A stretch of DNA of 64,000 bases from Chloroflexota bacterium (GCA_029782225.1 JAKOVF010000317.1:16499-80498), one strand, 5' to 3'. Counted from the stretch's first letter, positions 51,907 to 61,963 are shown. The notes: generated by a model from the sequence alone, not told the origin. A program made the numbers and translations.

Positions 51907-54900
51907 GCAAGCCGTCGACCAATCCTTATGTAGGCCCCCGAACGTTTCTCAAAGAGGAAGGGCATCTCTTTTTTGGGCGGGAACGGGAAGCGCGCGATCT
52001 GCTGTCTCTGGTGGTCTCCCAACGCCTGGTGCTGTTCTATGCCCAGTCGGGAGCGGGGAAAAGTTCAATTATTAATACCAGGCTGATCCCCAGCCTTGAA
52101 GAGCGGCGTTTTGAAGTGTTTCCGGTGGGCCGTGTCAGCGGTGACGCCGCGCCAGATGACGTTGACAGCAACGTGTATACCTACAATCTGATGAGAAAAC
52201 TGGTCCAGCGTGAGGTGGATGCGCATGTCCTGGCCGAATTATCTCTGAGTCAGTTCCTCTCCAATCTCAATACGGATGAGAAGGGTTATTTTTACGATCC
52301 TCATCTGGCAGAGGAGAGACCGGAGGGGTATCAACAATGGCGGCACGCGCTGATCATTGACCAGTTCGAGGAACTTTTCAGCACGCATCCAGAGGCATGG
52401 CAGAAGCGCGAGGATTTCTTCTGTCAGCTTGCGGATGCAATGCAGGCTGATCCGTCCCTGTGGGTGGTGCTGGTGATGCGAGAGGACTATATCGCCTCTC
52501 TCGACCCCTATGCCTATCTGCTGCCGGACAGCCTGCGGGTGAGATACTACATGCAGAGGCTTGGCCGCGAGGCCGCGCTTCAGGCGGTTAAGAGTCCGGT
52601 GGAAGCACTGCGTCCTTATGCGCCTAATGTCGCTGAAAAGCTGGTCGAGGATTTGTGCAGCATCAAGATCCAGAGACCGGACGGCACGCCGGGCACCCAG
52701 CCGGGACAGTATGTTGAGCCGGTTCAGCTACAGGTGGTTTGCTACAGCCTGTGGGAAAATCTGCCGGAGGAGGGCACTCAGATCACGGAAGATGATCTGC
52801 GCGAAGTAGGGGACGTCAATCAATCCCTGGGACGCTATTACGCCGGGCGTGTGAAGGCGGTCGCGGCTGATCCAAAACTGAACGTGAAGGAAAGAAGCAT
52901 TCGGGAGTGGTTTGAGAAAAGCCTCATCACTGCCGGGGGAATCCGCAATATGGTTCTGCAGGAGCCGGGCCGGAGAAGTGGGGGACTGCTGGAGGATCAG
53001 GTCATCCAGGCCCTGCAGAGTGACCTGGTGCGAGCCGAGAAGCGCAGCGGCGCTACATGGTATGAGTTGACGCATGACCGCCTGGTCGAGCCGATCCTCG
53101 CCGATAACAAAGCCTGGTTTGACGCAAACTCCAGCGTCCTGCAGCGCCAGACCAAGCTGTGGAATGATCAGGGGAGAAGCGACAGTCTCCTGCTGCGTGA
53201 TCAGGCGCTTCTGGATGCGCTGGCGTGGGCTAAAGAAAACGAAGCTGACCTGACGCAGGATGATCGTGACCTGCTCAAGGCGTCGCAGGAGTACCAGGAT
53301 CAAGTCGAAAAGCAGAAGACCATTGACCGCATGAAATTGGAGCAGGCAGAGGAGCAGGCCCGCTCAGCCGCGCAGGCCCGCCGATTGACGAGAATTGCAC
53401 TCATTGGCTTCGGTCTGACCGTGGTGGGTATCATCGCTGCCCTCTTCGGAATTGTCCAGGCAAACCGGACTGCACGGGCGCTCGCGACCAAGGAAGCGGA
53501 GGCAAAAACCTTGGCAGCCGAAGCTAAAGACCTGGCGAACGCTGCCCTTGCACGCGAGCTGGCGGGCCAGGCAACCGACAATTTGAATAAGGAACTTGAC
53601 CTTTCGATCCTGCTTGGCGTGGAGGCCTATAACAAGAATCTTGAGAATACGGATGGCACGATCATCCCCCAGGTTGAAAATCTGCTTTTCACCCAGATGC
53701 AGAGAACGGTGCGCTTTCGAGGATTCCTCGCAACCTCACAGGATCCGGCAACGCAATTCCAGTACAGCCCGGATGGCAAGCGGATCGCCCTTCAGAAGAA
53801 AGATGGAATAACGCTCTGGGATACTACCCGCAACACAGCGGCCGGAAGCATTCCAGACAGCCAATTTGCGACTCAGTATTTTTTCAGCCGAGATAGCTCC
53901 AAACTGCTGTTTCTTGATTACAACGGTCTTACTTTCTGGGATGTGAAGAATTCCCGAAAGCTCAATAGTGATCCGCTGAACGGCCATAAAGGTGCGGTGG
54001 TGGAGATTGTGTACAGCGCCGGCGGTGAGAGTTTTGCAGCCGTGGGGGAAAATGGTGAGGTCACAATTTGGGAGGCGGGGACAAACAATTTCATTGAACC
54101 GCCGCAGGTCAAAATCCATGCCTTCAGTCCGGATGGCAAGAAAGTTGCCATACTCGACCGGCTGGGAAACATTAAGGTTTACGGCATGGTGGATGTCCGC
54201 CAGGAAGGTGTGACGATCACCATGGAACCGGATACGGTGACGGCCCTGGCTTTTAATCAAGCCGGGGATATGCTGGCGATCGGCGATAAAAACGGAAATA
54301 TCGTCCTGCGGGATCTCCTGGATGAGTACAAGGAGAAAAGTAATTTTAGCGTTGGCGGATATTCCATTGACTCGCTTTACTTTAGTTCCGATGGAAAGCT
54401 GCTGCTATCGAAGACAAGTGAAGGGATTCGTACCCTCAATCTGGGCGCTGAGAATCAGGCGTCCCCTGGCGAGCCGGTGGTCCTCAGCGGACCGGTCTTT
54501 TTTAGCCCGAACGGCAAGCTGTTTGCCGAAGCGTCCACAAACGGACAGCTTGTCCTCCATGACATTCCGGAGGGTGCATCAACGAGATCCATCCAGGGGA
54601 CAAGCGGCGTGTTCAGCCCGGACGGCAGTGTTCTTGCCGTCTTCGACACGAAGGACAAGACTCTAAAACTGTTTGAGGCTGCCACGGGGAAGCAGATCGG
54701 AGAGCCATTGCCGGAGCAGGCGGATTCCCTCCTCAGTATGGCGTTTAGCCGGGATGGAAAATACCTGGCCGTGGCGGAGCCAAATGGAAGTATCAAGATC
54801 TGGGACGTGGTGAACCGCACGACGACGCCGAACCTGGAAAACGCGTCAGAAAAAAGCCCGGTCACCGCTCTTGCCTTTAGCCCGGACGGCACGATGCTCC

Positions 54901-57900
54901 TGGCGGGCCGAAAAAATAGTTCATTGATGTTATGGAATCAGGGGCAGGATACAACGGATGAAGTGGAGACTCACTATCGAGGAACGATCCATTCCATCAC
55001 CGCCAGCCCCAACGGCCGCTACGTTCTATCAGTGGCGGACGATGGAACGGAACTCATTGACCTGGAGACCATGGCGCCCCTTGGCGGTGTTTTCCCGGGT
55101 TCTGCAATTCTTTTTAGCAATGACGAGGCTCTCTTAGCTCTGTTCGATGAGTCCAGTGAAACTGGGAAAGTTGAATGCTCGCTCTGGTCCATACCAAGCC
55201 GCAGGAGAATCCAGACCGCGATTCCATGCAGTAACGGTCAAGTCAACCCTACAGCTGGGAACTCGCTGCCTGTGCTCATCCCTGTCGGTGGGGGGCCGGC
55301 GTATCAATCTATCCAGGGTGCCTTATTCAGCCCGTCAGGAGAAAGCTTTGCAGCGGCCAGCTCCACGGACCAGGGCACCGTCGTCACAACGTTGTGGGAA
55401 ACATCGAGCGGCAGGCAGATCGGCAAATCCATGGATGGCTCCCCCCTGTCTTTCAGCCCCGATGGACCAATTGGGAGAGTGCTGGCAGTTTATGATTCGA
55501 GCCTTGGAAAAACGACGCTGTGGAATGCCTCAACAGGCGAAGCCATTGGCGAGCCGGTGACCGCCAGTGATGTTCGCTTTAGCTCGCAGGGGACCACGGC
55601 GATCCTGATCGAACCCAACGGCAACCTTACGGTCATGGATCGATCGACGGGCGAGATACGAGGACAACTACCTACCAGTGCTCTTGTCAGTTTGAGCCTG
55701 GATGGCAAAACCCTCATGGCTCAGAATGCCAGCGACGGCACGGTCGCATTTTGGAATACGGAGACCCTGGAGCGGATTGGGGATCCGCTTTCGAATGTGT
55801 CAGCGTGGCCCGTCAGCAGCCCGGACGGAACGATAATTGCTGTGACCACCTACTACGGCACCAGCCTGTGGGATGTCTCGACCTCCAGGCAGATCGGAAG
55901 TTTTCCAACCTCTGGCTATGGGGCAGTTCAATTCAGCCCGAATGGAAAATACGTCCTGGCACCGGATTACTACGGCAACTTCGGGTCGTTATGGGATCTG
56001 TCCACGCACGAGAGTATCTCTCTGGGCAGCAATCACATGATTCCGCAGGGAATCAATCCCTTCACCCCTGATGGAAAGTATATTTTGTTGACCGACAACG
56101 TGAACACCGGCCTGCCAACCGGCAACATAAACCCCGGCTTTACACTTTGGGATATTGCCAGGGGCCGTCAGGTGGGAGAGCACCTGGCGGGGCATGCCGG
56201 CCAGGTGTACAGCGGGGCTTTCGATCCGTCGGGGAACGTTCAGGTCACGCTCCAAAACAACACGCTCTCATACTCGAATGCAACTTTCATCGGGGGAGTA
56301 ACGAATTATAGCTTCCTTCTCAGCCCCGACTCGGAGTCCTACAGCGTGTTCAATGCAGCAGATGGAAGTGCGAGCCTGTGGAGTGTCGATTCGCCCCCCT
56401 CAATTCCAGGGGATGAAATTCGGGATCCCGACGAGACGATTCAAACCGCCCTCCTTAACCCGGATGGCACCACTCTCGCTGCAGCCACACAGGACCATGT
56501 AGACTTGTGGGACGTTGGAAGCAATGCGCAGATCGCCGAACTCCCGGCCGTTCATGTAAAACAGCCGTATGGCGTGAACCTCAGCCGGGACGGGAAGTTC
56601 GCTGCCGTCAATTACCTGGATGGCAGCCTCTCACTCTGGGACCTGACCGGGCAGAAGCGGGTGGTCGAGCCGATCAAGGAGACTTTTGATGCCTTCAGCC
56701 CGGACGGAAGGATTTTGCTTACCTCGCCGACCTATCAGGTTTTTCAACTCCGGGATACTTCCACCGGGGAGAAGATCGGCGAAGCTCTGAACGCTGAAGG
56801 ATTCCAGTTCACGGCCGATAGCCAGCACTTGATCTTCTATAGCTATTACGGGGGGAACATCCGTGTCTTTGATACGAGTTCGGGCAGGCCGATCGGTGAG
56901 CCCTTCCAGGGCTCGTTCAGGGGAGTTGGTCCCAGCGCTGGAACGATCATCACAGAGGATGAAAAAGGCCTCACCCTCAGGGATGTGGGCAAAGATATGC
57001 AGATCAAGAGCTTCATCCCCAATGATGGAAAGACTACTTTTTCGCTGAGCCCAAATGGGAAGTACGTAGCTGCAGTCAGCCAGGGCCACTTGTTCGTATG
57101 GGATATTGAGACAGCGAAACAAGTAGGTCGGATAGAGGATTATGCAGGCGAATCGTTCAACTTCAGCCCCGACGGCCAATTCATATACCTGATGGATTAC
57201 ACCAAGGGAGGCCTCGTGCTGTACCAGGCCCTGGATCCGAACAAGCGTATCACCGCGGGGGCTGTAGCCGGAGACGTTCTCGGGTTTAGTCCCGACGGAA
57301 AACTATTCACGCCTTATCCTGCTTACTACCTTTTCAACCCGGAGCTTACTTTTTACGACAGCTCGACGGGCGAAAAGGTTCGGCAGGGTGATATTCGGGG
57401 TTACCTGTTAGGGTTCGCCGATGAAGGGAACCTGTTGGTTACGCTCAAAGATGGAAAACGGATCAACCTCTGGCAGGAAGATGATTTGACCCGGCCATCC
57501 AGCTCAGTTGATTATCCGGGAATCTACGGCGGGGTGTCTATCAGTGAAGACGGTTCAACGCTCGTCGTCTACGGGACAGGCGGGATCCTGGTCATGGACC
57601 TGACAGATCCCCGGCATCCCACAAAGCTGGTCCAGGAAAAGACAGGAGCTGTCCAGCAGGTGGCATTCAGCCCGGACGGAAAACTCCTGGCGACCGTCGG
57701 CTCTGACGGCATCATCCTTTGGGATGTACGGTCACGCCAGCCCATCCATACCATCACACCTCAGGATGCCTCTATTTCCAGCATGAAATTCAGCCCGGAT
57801 GGTCAGCAGATCGTTTACCTGGATGCGCAGGGCCAGGCCTATGAAGTGGAAATTGGCGCGAATAACAAGTTTGGGGAGGCAACACAACTGCTGAGGCTTA

Positions 57901-58520
57901 ATCAGCCGTGCGCTGTGGGATTCAACTCCGAAAATCAACTATTGGCAGCCAAATCAGACGGCGGAAAGATCCAGATATGGAATTCCAGCACGGGTCAGAC
58001 CTTCGACCTGAAACTGGAGGGTTCCTGTGGTACCGCCATGGCGTTCAGTCCGGATGGCAGCTCATTCGCGTATAATGCCTCGGACCGCACTTACATCTTC
58101 ACATCGGACAAAGACCAGAAACCCTTTGGCAAACGCGGGGAAGTGGTCGGTGACTCGTTATACTACTACAACTTGAACTTCCTTCTGGACAATCAAATCC
58201 TCGCGATGAACGGTACGAACGCAGGAGGAACGGATCGCCTTTACCTGTGGGATGTAAAAAGCCATTCCCTGATCTTCACATCGGACGAGAGCGCAGTTTT
58301 GACGTCGAGCGTGAATGGTAAGGCACTGTTACTCCTGGGACCCGAGAACCGGCTGATTTCGGTAGATTTCGCTCCTGGGAGATTGAAAGGCGTCTTTGAC
58401 AGATGGAAGGAAGAGTTGTGTACCAAAGCGGGCCGCAATCTCTCCTCCGCAGAATGGCAGCAGTATTTTCCCGACGACCTGTATCACTCAACCTGTACAC
58501 TGTATCCGCCTGGGGAGTAA
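51903..58520 (+). CDS. nSTAND1 NTPase with about 35 WD40 repeats
   Basis: 2205 residues. The nSTAND1 NTPase begins NPYVGPRTFLKEEGHLFFGR; Walker A is AQSGAGKS (47-54) and Walker B ALIIDQFEE (149-157), followed by the VVLVMREDY sensor. A transmembrane helix (about 493-518: RIALIGFGLTVVGIIAALFG) and an Ala/Glu coiled coil lead into roughly 35 FSPDG-type repeats, equivalent to five seven-bladed propellers. The end carries CTKAGRNLSSAEWQQYF and a second Cys. In STAND proteins the sensor repeats relieve inhibition of the NTPase when a target binds. It likely controls the NAD-linked TIR and SIR2 partners. Confidence 0.93.
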   Translation: MSKPSTNPYVGPRTFLKEEGHLFFGREREARDLLSLVVSQRLVLFYAQSGAGKSSIINTRLIPSLEERRFEVFPVGRVSGDAAPDDVDSNVYTYNLMRKLVQREVDAHVLAELSLSQFLSNLNTDEKGYFYDPHLAEERPEGYQQWRHALIIDQFEELFSTHPEAWQKREDFFCQLADAMQADPSLWVVLVMREDYIASLDPYAYLLPDSLRVRYYMQRLGREAALQAVKSPVEALRPYAPNVAEKLVEDLCSIKIQRPDGTPGTQPGQYVEPVQLQVVCYSLWENLPEEGTQITEDDLREVGDVNQSLGRYYAGRVKAVAADPKLNVKERSIREWFEKSLITAGGIRNMVLQEPGRRSGGLLEDQVIQALQSDLVRAEKRSGATWYELTHDRLVEPILADNKAWFDANSSVLQRQTKLWNDQGRSDSLLLRDQALLDALAWAKENEADLTQDDRDLLKASQEYQDQVEKQKTIDRMKLEQAEEQARSAAQARRLTRIALIGFGLTVVGIIAALFGIVQANRTARALATKEAEAKTLAAEAKDLANAALARELAGQATDNLNKELDLSILLGVEAYNKNLENTDGTIIPQVENLLFTQMQRTVRFRGFLATSQDPATQFQYSPDGKRIALQKKDGITLWDTTRNTAAGSIPDSQFATQYFFSRDSSKLLFLDYNGLTFWDVKNSRKLNSDPLNGHKGAVVEIVYSAGGESFAAVGENGEVTIWEAGTNNFIEPPQVKIHAFSPDGKKVAILDRLGNIKVYGMVDVRQEGVTITMEPDTVTALAFNQAGDMLAIGDKNGNIVLRDLLDEYKEKSNFSVGGYSIDSLYFSSDGKLLLSKTSEGIRTLNLGAENQASPGEPVVLSGPVFFSPNGKLFAEASTNGQLVLHDIPEGASTRSIQGTSGVFSPDGSVLAVFDTKDKTLKLFEAATGKQIGEPLPEQADSLLSMAFSRDGKYLAVAEPNGSIKIWDVVNRTTTPNLENASEKSPVTALAFSPDGTMLLAGRKNSSLMLWNQGQDTTDEVETHYRGTIHSITASPNGRYVLSVADDGTELIDLETMAPLGGVFPGSAILFSNDEALLALFDESSETGKVECSLWSIPSRRRIQTAIPCSNGQVNPTAGNSLPVLIPVGGGPAYQSIQGALFSPSGESFAAASSTDQGTVVTTLWETSSGRQIGKSMDGSPLSFSPDGPIGRVLAVYDSSLGKTTLWNASTGEAIGEPVTASDVRFSSQGTTAILIEPNGNLTVMDRSTGEIRGQLPTSALVSLSLDGKTLMAQNASDGTVAFWNTETLERIGDPLSNVSAWPVSSPDGTIIAVTTYYGTSLWDVSTSRQIGSFPTSGYGAVQFSPNGKYVLAPDYYGNFGSLWDLSTHESISLGSNHMIPQGINPFTPDGKYILLTDNVNTGLPTGNINPGFTLWDIARGRQVGEHLAGHAGQVYSGAFDPSGNVQVTLQNNTLSYSNATFIGGVTNYSFLLSPDSESYSVFNAADGSASLWSVDSPPSIPGDEIRDPDETIQTALLNPDGTTLAAATQDHVDLWDVGSNAQIAELPAVHVKQPYGVNLSRDGKFAAVNYLDGSLSLWDLTGQKRVVEPIKETFDAFSPDGRILLTSPTYQVFQLRDTSTGEKIGEALNAEGFQFTADSQHLIFYSYYGGNIRVFDTSSGRPIGEPFQGSFRGVGPSAGTIITEDEKGLTLRDVGKDMQIKSFIPNDGKTTFSLSPNGKYVAAVSQGHLFVWDIETAKQVGRIEDYAGESFNFSPDGQFIYLMDYTKGGLVLYQALDPNKRITAGAVAGDVLGFSPDGKLFTPYPAYYLFNPELTFYDSSTGEKVRQGDIRGYLLGFADEGNLLVTLKDGKRINLWQEDDLTRPSSSVDYPGIYGGVSISEDGSTLVVYGTGGILVMDLTDPRHPTKLVQEKTGAVQQVAFSPDGKLLATVGSDGIILWDVRSRQPIHTITPQDASISSMKFSPDGQQIVYLDAQGQAYEVEIGANNKFGEATQLLRLNQPCAVGFNSENQLLAAKSDGGKIQIWNSSTGQTFDLKLEGSCGTAMAFSPDGSSFAYNASDRTYIFTSDKDQKPFGKRGEVVGDSLYYYNLNFLLDNQILAMNGTNAGGTDRLYLWDVKSHSLIFTSDESAVLTSSVNGKALLLLGPENRLISVDFAPGRLKGVFDRWKEELCTKAGRNLSSAEWQQYFPDDLYHSTCTLYPPGE

Positions 58521-58538
58521 CACAGCCCGAAATATCTC

Positions 58539-58575
58539 TGGCGCAGACAAAAGGTCTGCGCCAATTGCTTTAAGC
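58539..58575 (+). terminator. Terminator of the nSTAND1 operon
   Basis: TGGCGCAGAC (58539-58548) and GTCTGCGCCA (58554-58563) form a 10-bp stem with a five-base loop, followed by ATTGCTTTAA. Confidence 0.75.
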
Positions 58576-58590
58576 ATAATTACAGTATTC

Positions 58591-58628
58591 ATGCAAACGG
58601 GCGACCCGGCTTTGCATTTCCGTATAAT
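58591..58628 (+). promoter_or_regulatory. Hairpin plus -10 upstream of the secreted propeller protein
   Basis: ATGCAAA (58591-58597) and TTTGCAT (58611-58617) with inner CGGG/CCCG form an inverted repeat just before TATAAT (58623-58628). No good -35 is visible, which fits an activator-dependent promoter. The rest of 58521-58830 contains no gene. Confidence 0.4.
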
Positions 58629-58830
58629 GAGAACAGATCGGTTGATTTGCCAGTTCAGCGGAATGTGCTGGTGATTCTGGTTTCATTCCCTATTCAACAT
58701 CGTCAAACCACGGGGTGATCATTGGCGGGAAGCGCTCTTTAGAAGTTTGCTCCTTCACCAGTAACTCCAGCATTGCGTTGGAATGATCAAGCTGTTCAGG
58801 TCTCATTGGACCCACAAGAAGGAGTGAACG

Positions 58831-61728
58831 ATGAATCCCAAATTCCTGAAAACCTTATTGCGCGGCCAGGTCCTGTTTCTACTAATGGCGATATTATCCA
58901 ATACCGCTTTTCCAGTATTGGCTGCGCCGGGCGATACTACACGCGTCTCGGTCGATTCCAGTGGGACACAGGGCAATGCCGGCAGCGCACGCCCGGCCAT
59001 CTCTCCGGATGGTCGCTATGTCGTCTTCGAATCCTCTGCGACAAACTGGCAGGTAGGTGTAACGGGCGGCCTGTTCGTCCGTGACCTTCAGGCGGGGCAG
59101 ACAACCCGGCTCTGTACTGATGGGGAGGATCCGGTTATCTCCAGCGGCGGGCGCTTTGCGGCATTCACTGTCTTCACTTCAGTGGGAGGAACGTCAGAGA
59201 CGGACATGTATGACGTCTTTGTGTGTGATCGCCAGACTGGCGTGACCACGAAAGTTTCTGTCGATCCAAATGGGGTCGCAGGCGATGGTTGGAGCGACGG
59301 CGCCGCCATCTCCGATGATGGTCGCTTCGTCGCTTTTCGATCCGACGCAACTAATCTGGTTGCTAACGATACGAACGGGTCTTCGGATATATTCGTACGT
59401 GACCTGCAAACCGGCGTCACCGAACGTATCTCCGTTGCATCGGATGCGACACAGGCCAATGCCGGTTCAAGTGATGCGTCTATTTCAGCGGATGGGCGTA
59501 TCGTAGTGTTCACGTCGAATGCAAGCAACCTGGTTGTCGGAGATACCAATGGGAAATCAGATGTCTTCGTGCGAGACCGCTCAACAGGTGCCACAACCCG
59601 CATATCGGTGAACTCAAGCGGCATGGAGGCCGATAAAGGTGCCAGCGACGCGTCTGTCTCAGGAAATGGACGTTACGTGTCCTTCTCATCCACATCGGGG
59701 AATCTGCAGAGTCAGGATTCTCTCGGTTTCGAGTATGTCTATGTGCATGATCTTCAGGCGGGGACAACGACACTGGCTTCGATCTCGTCTGACGGCTACC
59801 CCATGTATGGCACCTCTGAGCAATCGGTGATCTCAGCCGATGGACGTTATGTGGCATTTCAATATGATGACCGCGGGGATGGAATGGCCGTCTTTGTGAT
59901 CTATGCCCACGATCTCGTGACAGGCATGACCATCCCGGTCGTGGGTAGTAATGCGCCGGGTGACGACTGGTCCGGTTCTCCGTCGATCTCTGCGGATGGG
60001 CGCTTCGTTGCTTTTGCCTCCGGTGAAGTCCTGGTCACCGGAGACACGAACGGCGCAACAGATGTGTATCTGAAGGAGATGGCTTACCAGCAGGATGCCA
60101 ATCCGACCGTCAGCCAGATCACGCCGATGTGTGGATCTGCGTGTCAGTACCCATCGCCGGATACGATTACCTTCAAAGTGGTTTTCTCGGAAGCAGTGAC
60201 TGGAGTCGGCCCGGAGGACTTTGCTGTGACGACAGGCGGCAGCGTGACCGGTGCCGCGGTAACGAACGTAGCATCTTCATCTAACAATGAATACAACGTC
60301 AATGTGAGCACAGGCACAGGCGACGGCACGCTGCGTCTCGATGTTGTCGATGATGACAGCATCAAAGACGTGTCTCAAAATCCGCTTGGAGGAACGGGCG
60401 CCGGGAATGGGAATTTCACGACCGGCCAGGTCTATGTGGTGGACAAAAGCATCCCGGCCGTGACAAGCATCGTCCGCACGGATCCTTCTCCAACGGCGGC
60501 CAGTACTATTCACTTTGCAGTGACGTTCTCTGAACCGGTCACCGGCGTGGATGGAAGTGACTTCACCCTCACGCCTACGGGGAACATCACTGCCTTCATG
60601 CTGGCGCAACTGGAAGGCTCGGGCGCGAACTATGTCGTAACTGTCAATACTGGTACAGGGGATGGGACTCTCCGCCTGGGCATTGGAGAAGATGACACCA
60701 TCATCGACGCGGTTGGAAATCCTCTCGGCGGTCCGGGCATCGGCAACGGAAACTTTGAAGGCGAGACCTACACGGTCAACAAGAACGCGCCGGTTGTGGT
60801 CAGCAGCGTGCGCCAGGATCAGAATCCCACCTCCGCAGACATTGTCCATTTCACCGTGATATTCTCGGAGCCTGTCACAGGCGTGGACTCTGCCGATTTC
60901 CTGGTAACAGCTTTTGGCTTATCTGGAACGAGCATCCTGAAAGTGAACGGCGATGGGATCTCTTTTTGGATTGACGTTGCGACTGGCACAGGCAATGGTA
61001 ATCTCCGCCTCGACGTGCTGGACAATGACACCATCCTTGATCTGGTTGGCCTGCCCCTGGGCGGAATAGGTCTGGGAAATGGCAATTTCACGACCGGCGA
61101 GTTATACACGATTTCCCGGTCTGTCCCGCCGCCTCCAAATCTGGTAACCGAAACTTTCCGCTCCAACGGAACAAATGATGGCTGGGTGCTGGAGTCTGCC
61201 GAAGATAGCAACGTGGGCGGCTCAACGAATTCCAATGCGAAGGTGTTCAATCTTGGTGATGACTTCAAGGATCGTCAGTACCGTGCCATCCTGCATTTCC
61301 CGACTTATTATTTACCCGATAATGCCGTAGTCACGCGCGCGATCCTGATGATCAAAGGACAAACCGTTGTTGGGACCGATCCATTCACAACGCATCAAAA
61401 TGTCCAAATCGATATCTGCAACTGTCTCTTTGGGCCGAATGGTTTCTTCGGTCTGTTCTCCCTGCAGCCGGGGGATTTCCAGGCCCCGGCCAGCAGGGAC
61501 GCCGTCGGTCTCATCACCAATAATCCGGTCGGCGGTTGGTACTGGTCCACGTTGGATGCCACAGCGTTTCCTTATATTAACACCACTGGCATTACCCAAC
61601 TCCGCCTGGAATTCCAACTTGATGACAACGATGACCTCGGAGACGATTACTGGAAGTTCTACAGCGGAAACACCGATGCCCAAGGAGATCGTCCTCAGTT
61701 GCTGATAGAGTACTACTTTCAGAAGTGA
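58831..61728 (+). CDS. Secreted beta-propeller / Ig-like protein
   Basis: 965 residues with AAGGAG before the ATG. A signal peptide (about 1-31, ending PVLAA) is followed by a TolB/PD40-type propeller (about 40-420) with repeated ISPDGRYVVFESSAT-like blades and bridging VRDLQTG, then three related Ig-like units (about 430-770) bearing SEPVTGVDGSDF and GTGDGTLRL-type motifs, and a C-terminal jelly-roll-like domain (about 770-965) with DDYWKFYSGN. It is an exported adhesion or cell-surface protein; the ligand is unknown. Its Ig-like units recur in the partial gene at 61964. Confidence 0.85.
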   Translation: MNPKFLKTLLRGQVLFLLMAILSNTAFPVLAAPGDTTRVSVDSSGTQGNAGSARPAISPDGRYVVFESSATNWQVGVTGGLFVRDLQAGQTTRLCTDGEDPVISSGGRFAAFTVFTSVGGTSETDMYDVFVCDRQTGVTTKVSVDPNGVAGDGWSDGAAISDDGRFVAFRSDATNLVANDTNGSSDIFVRDLQTGVTERISVASDATQANAGSSDASISADGRIVVFTSNASNLVVGDTNGKSDVFVRDRSTGATTRISVNSSGMEADKGASDASVSGNGRYVSFSSTSGNLQSQDSLGFEYVYVHDLQAGTTTLASISSDGYPMYGTSEQSVISADGRYVAFQYDDRGDGMAVFVIYAHDLVTGMTIPVVGSNAPGDDWSGSPSISADGRFVAFASGEVLVTGDTNGATDVYLKEMAYQQDANPTVSQITPMCGSACQYPSPDTITFKVVFSEAVTGVGPEDFAVTTGGSVTGAAVTNVASSSNNEYNVNVSTGTGDGTLRLDVVDDDSIKDVSQNPLGGTGAGNGNFTTGQVYVVDKSIPAVTSIVRTDPSPTAASTIHFAVTFSEPVTGVDGSDFTLTPTGNITAFMLAQLEGSGANYVVTVNTGTGDGTLRLGIGEDDTIIDAVGNPLGGPGIGNGNFEGETYTVNKNAPVVVSSVRQDQNPTSADIVHFTVIFSEPVTGVDSADFLVTAFGLSGTSILKVNGDGISFWIDVATGTGNGNLRLDVLDNDTILDLVGLPLGGIGLGNGNFTTGELYTISRSVPPPPNLVTETFRSNGTNDGWVLESAEDSNVGGSTNSNAKVFNLGDDFKDRQYRAILHFPTYYLPDNAVVTRAILMIKGQTVVGTDPFTTHQNVQIDICNCLFGPNGFFGLFSLQPGDFQAPASRDAVGLITNNPVGGWYWSTLDATAFPYINTTGITQLRLEFQLDDNDDLGDDYWKFYSGNTDAQGDRPQLLIEYYFQK

Positions 61729-61734
61729 TAAGTT

Positions 61735-61798
61735 GGTCTCGATACGGGCTGGGAAGTCCCTTCGACTACGCTCAGGTCGCACCCAGCCCTACTCGACC
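61735..61798. repeat. Palindromic repeat of the GGTCTCGATA/TACTCGACC family
   Basis: GGTCTCGATACGGGCTGGG at 61735-61753 faces CCCAGCCCTACTCGACC at 61782-61798, with an inner CCTTCGACTACGCTCAGG. End sequences match the elements around 1275-1380. Confidence 0.75.
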
Positions 61799-61823
61799 TT
61801 CCAGGATTGAAACCAGTGTCAGG

Positions 61824-61960
61824 GCAGGTCCCGGACCTGCTCTCATCTGCGGACGTGGCTTTCACACTATAATGAATTAGATCTTTGATCGTGCGGGTTT
61901 GGAGTCCACTATGCAACATTGCCTCATCAACGAGAGGCTGGTCTCACTGGAAGGAGTGAA
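61824..61960 (+). promoter_or_regulatory. Leader of the partial secreted gene, similar to that of the gene at 58831
   Basis: The palindrome GCAGGTCC-C-GGACCTGC (61824-61840) precedes TATAAT (61868-61873). GGTCTCACTGGA (61940-61951) and AAGGAGTGAA before the ATG match GGTCTCATTGGA (58799-58810) and AAGGAGTGAA of the other gene. Confidence 0.45.
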
Positions 61961-61963
61961 AGA

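Noticed and set aside
53700..58400. Repeated short motifs as a CRISPR or tandem DNA repeat
   Set aside because: The repeats are protein-level WD40 blades with variable DNA sequence and spacing of about 120 bp; no direct repeat with spacers exists.
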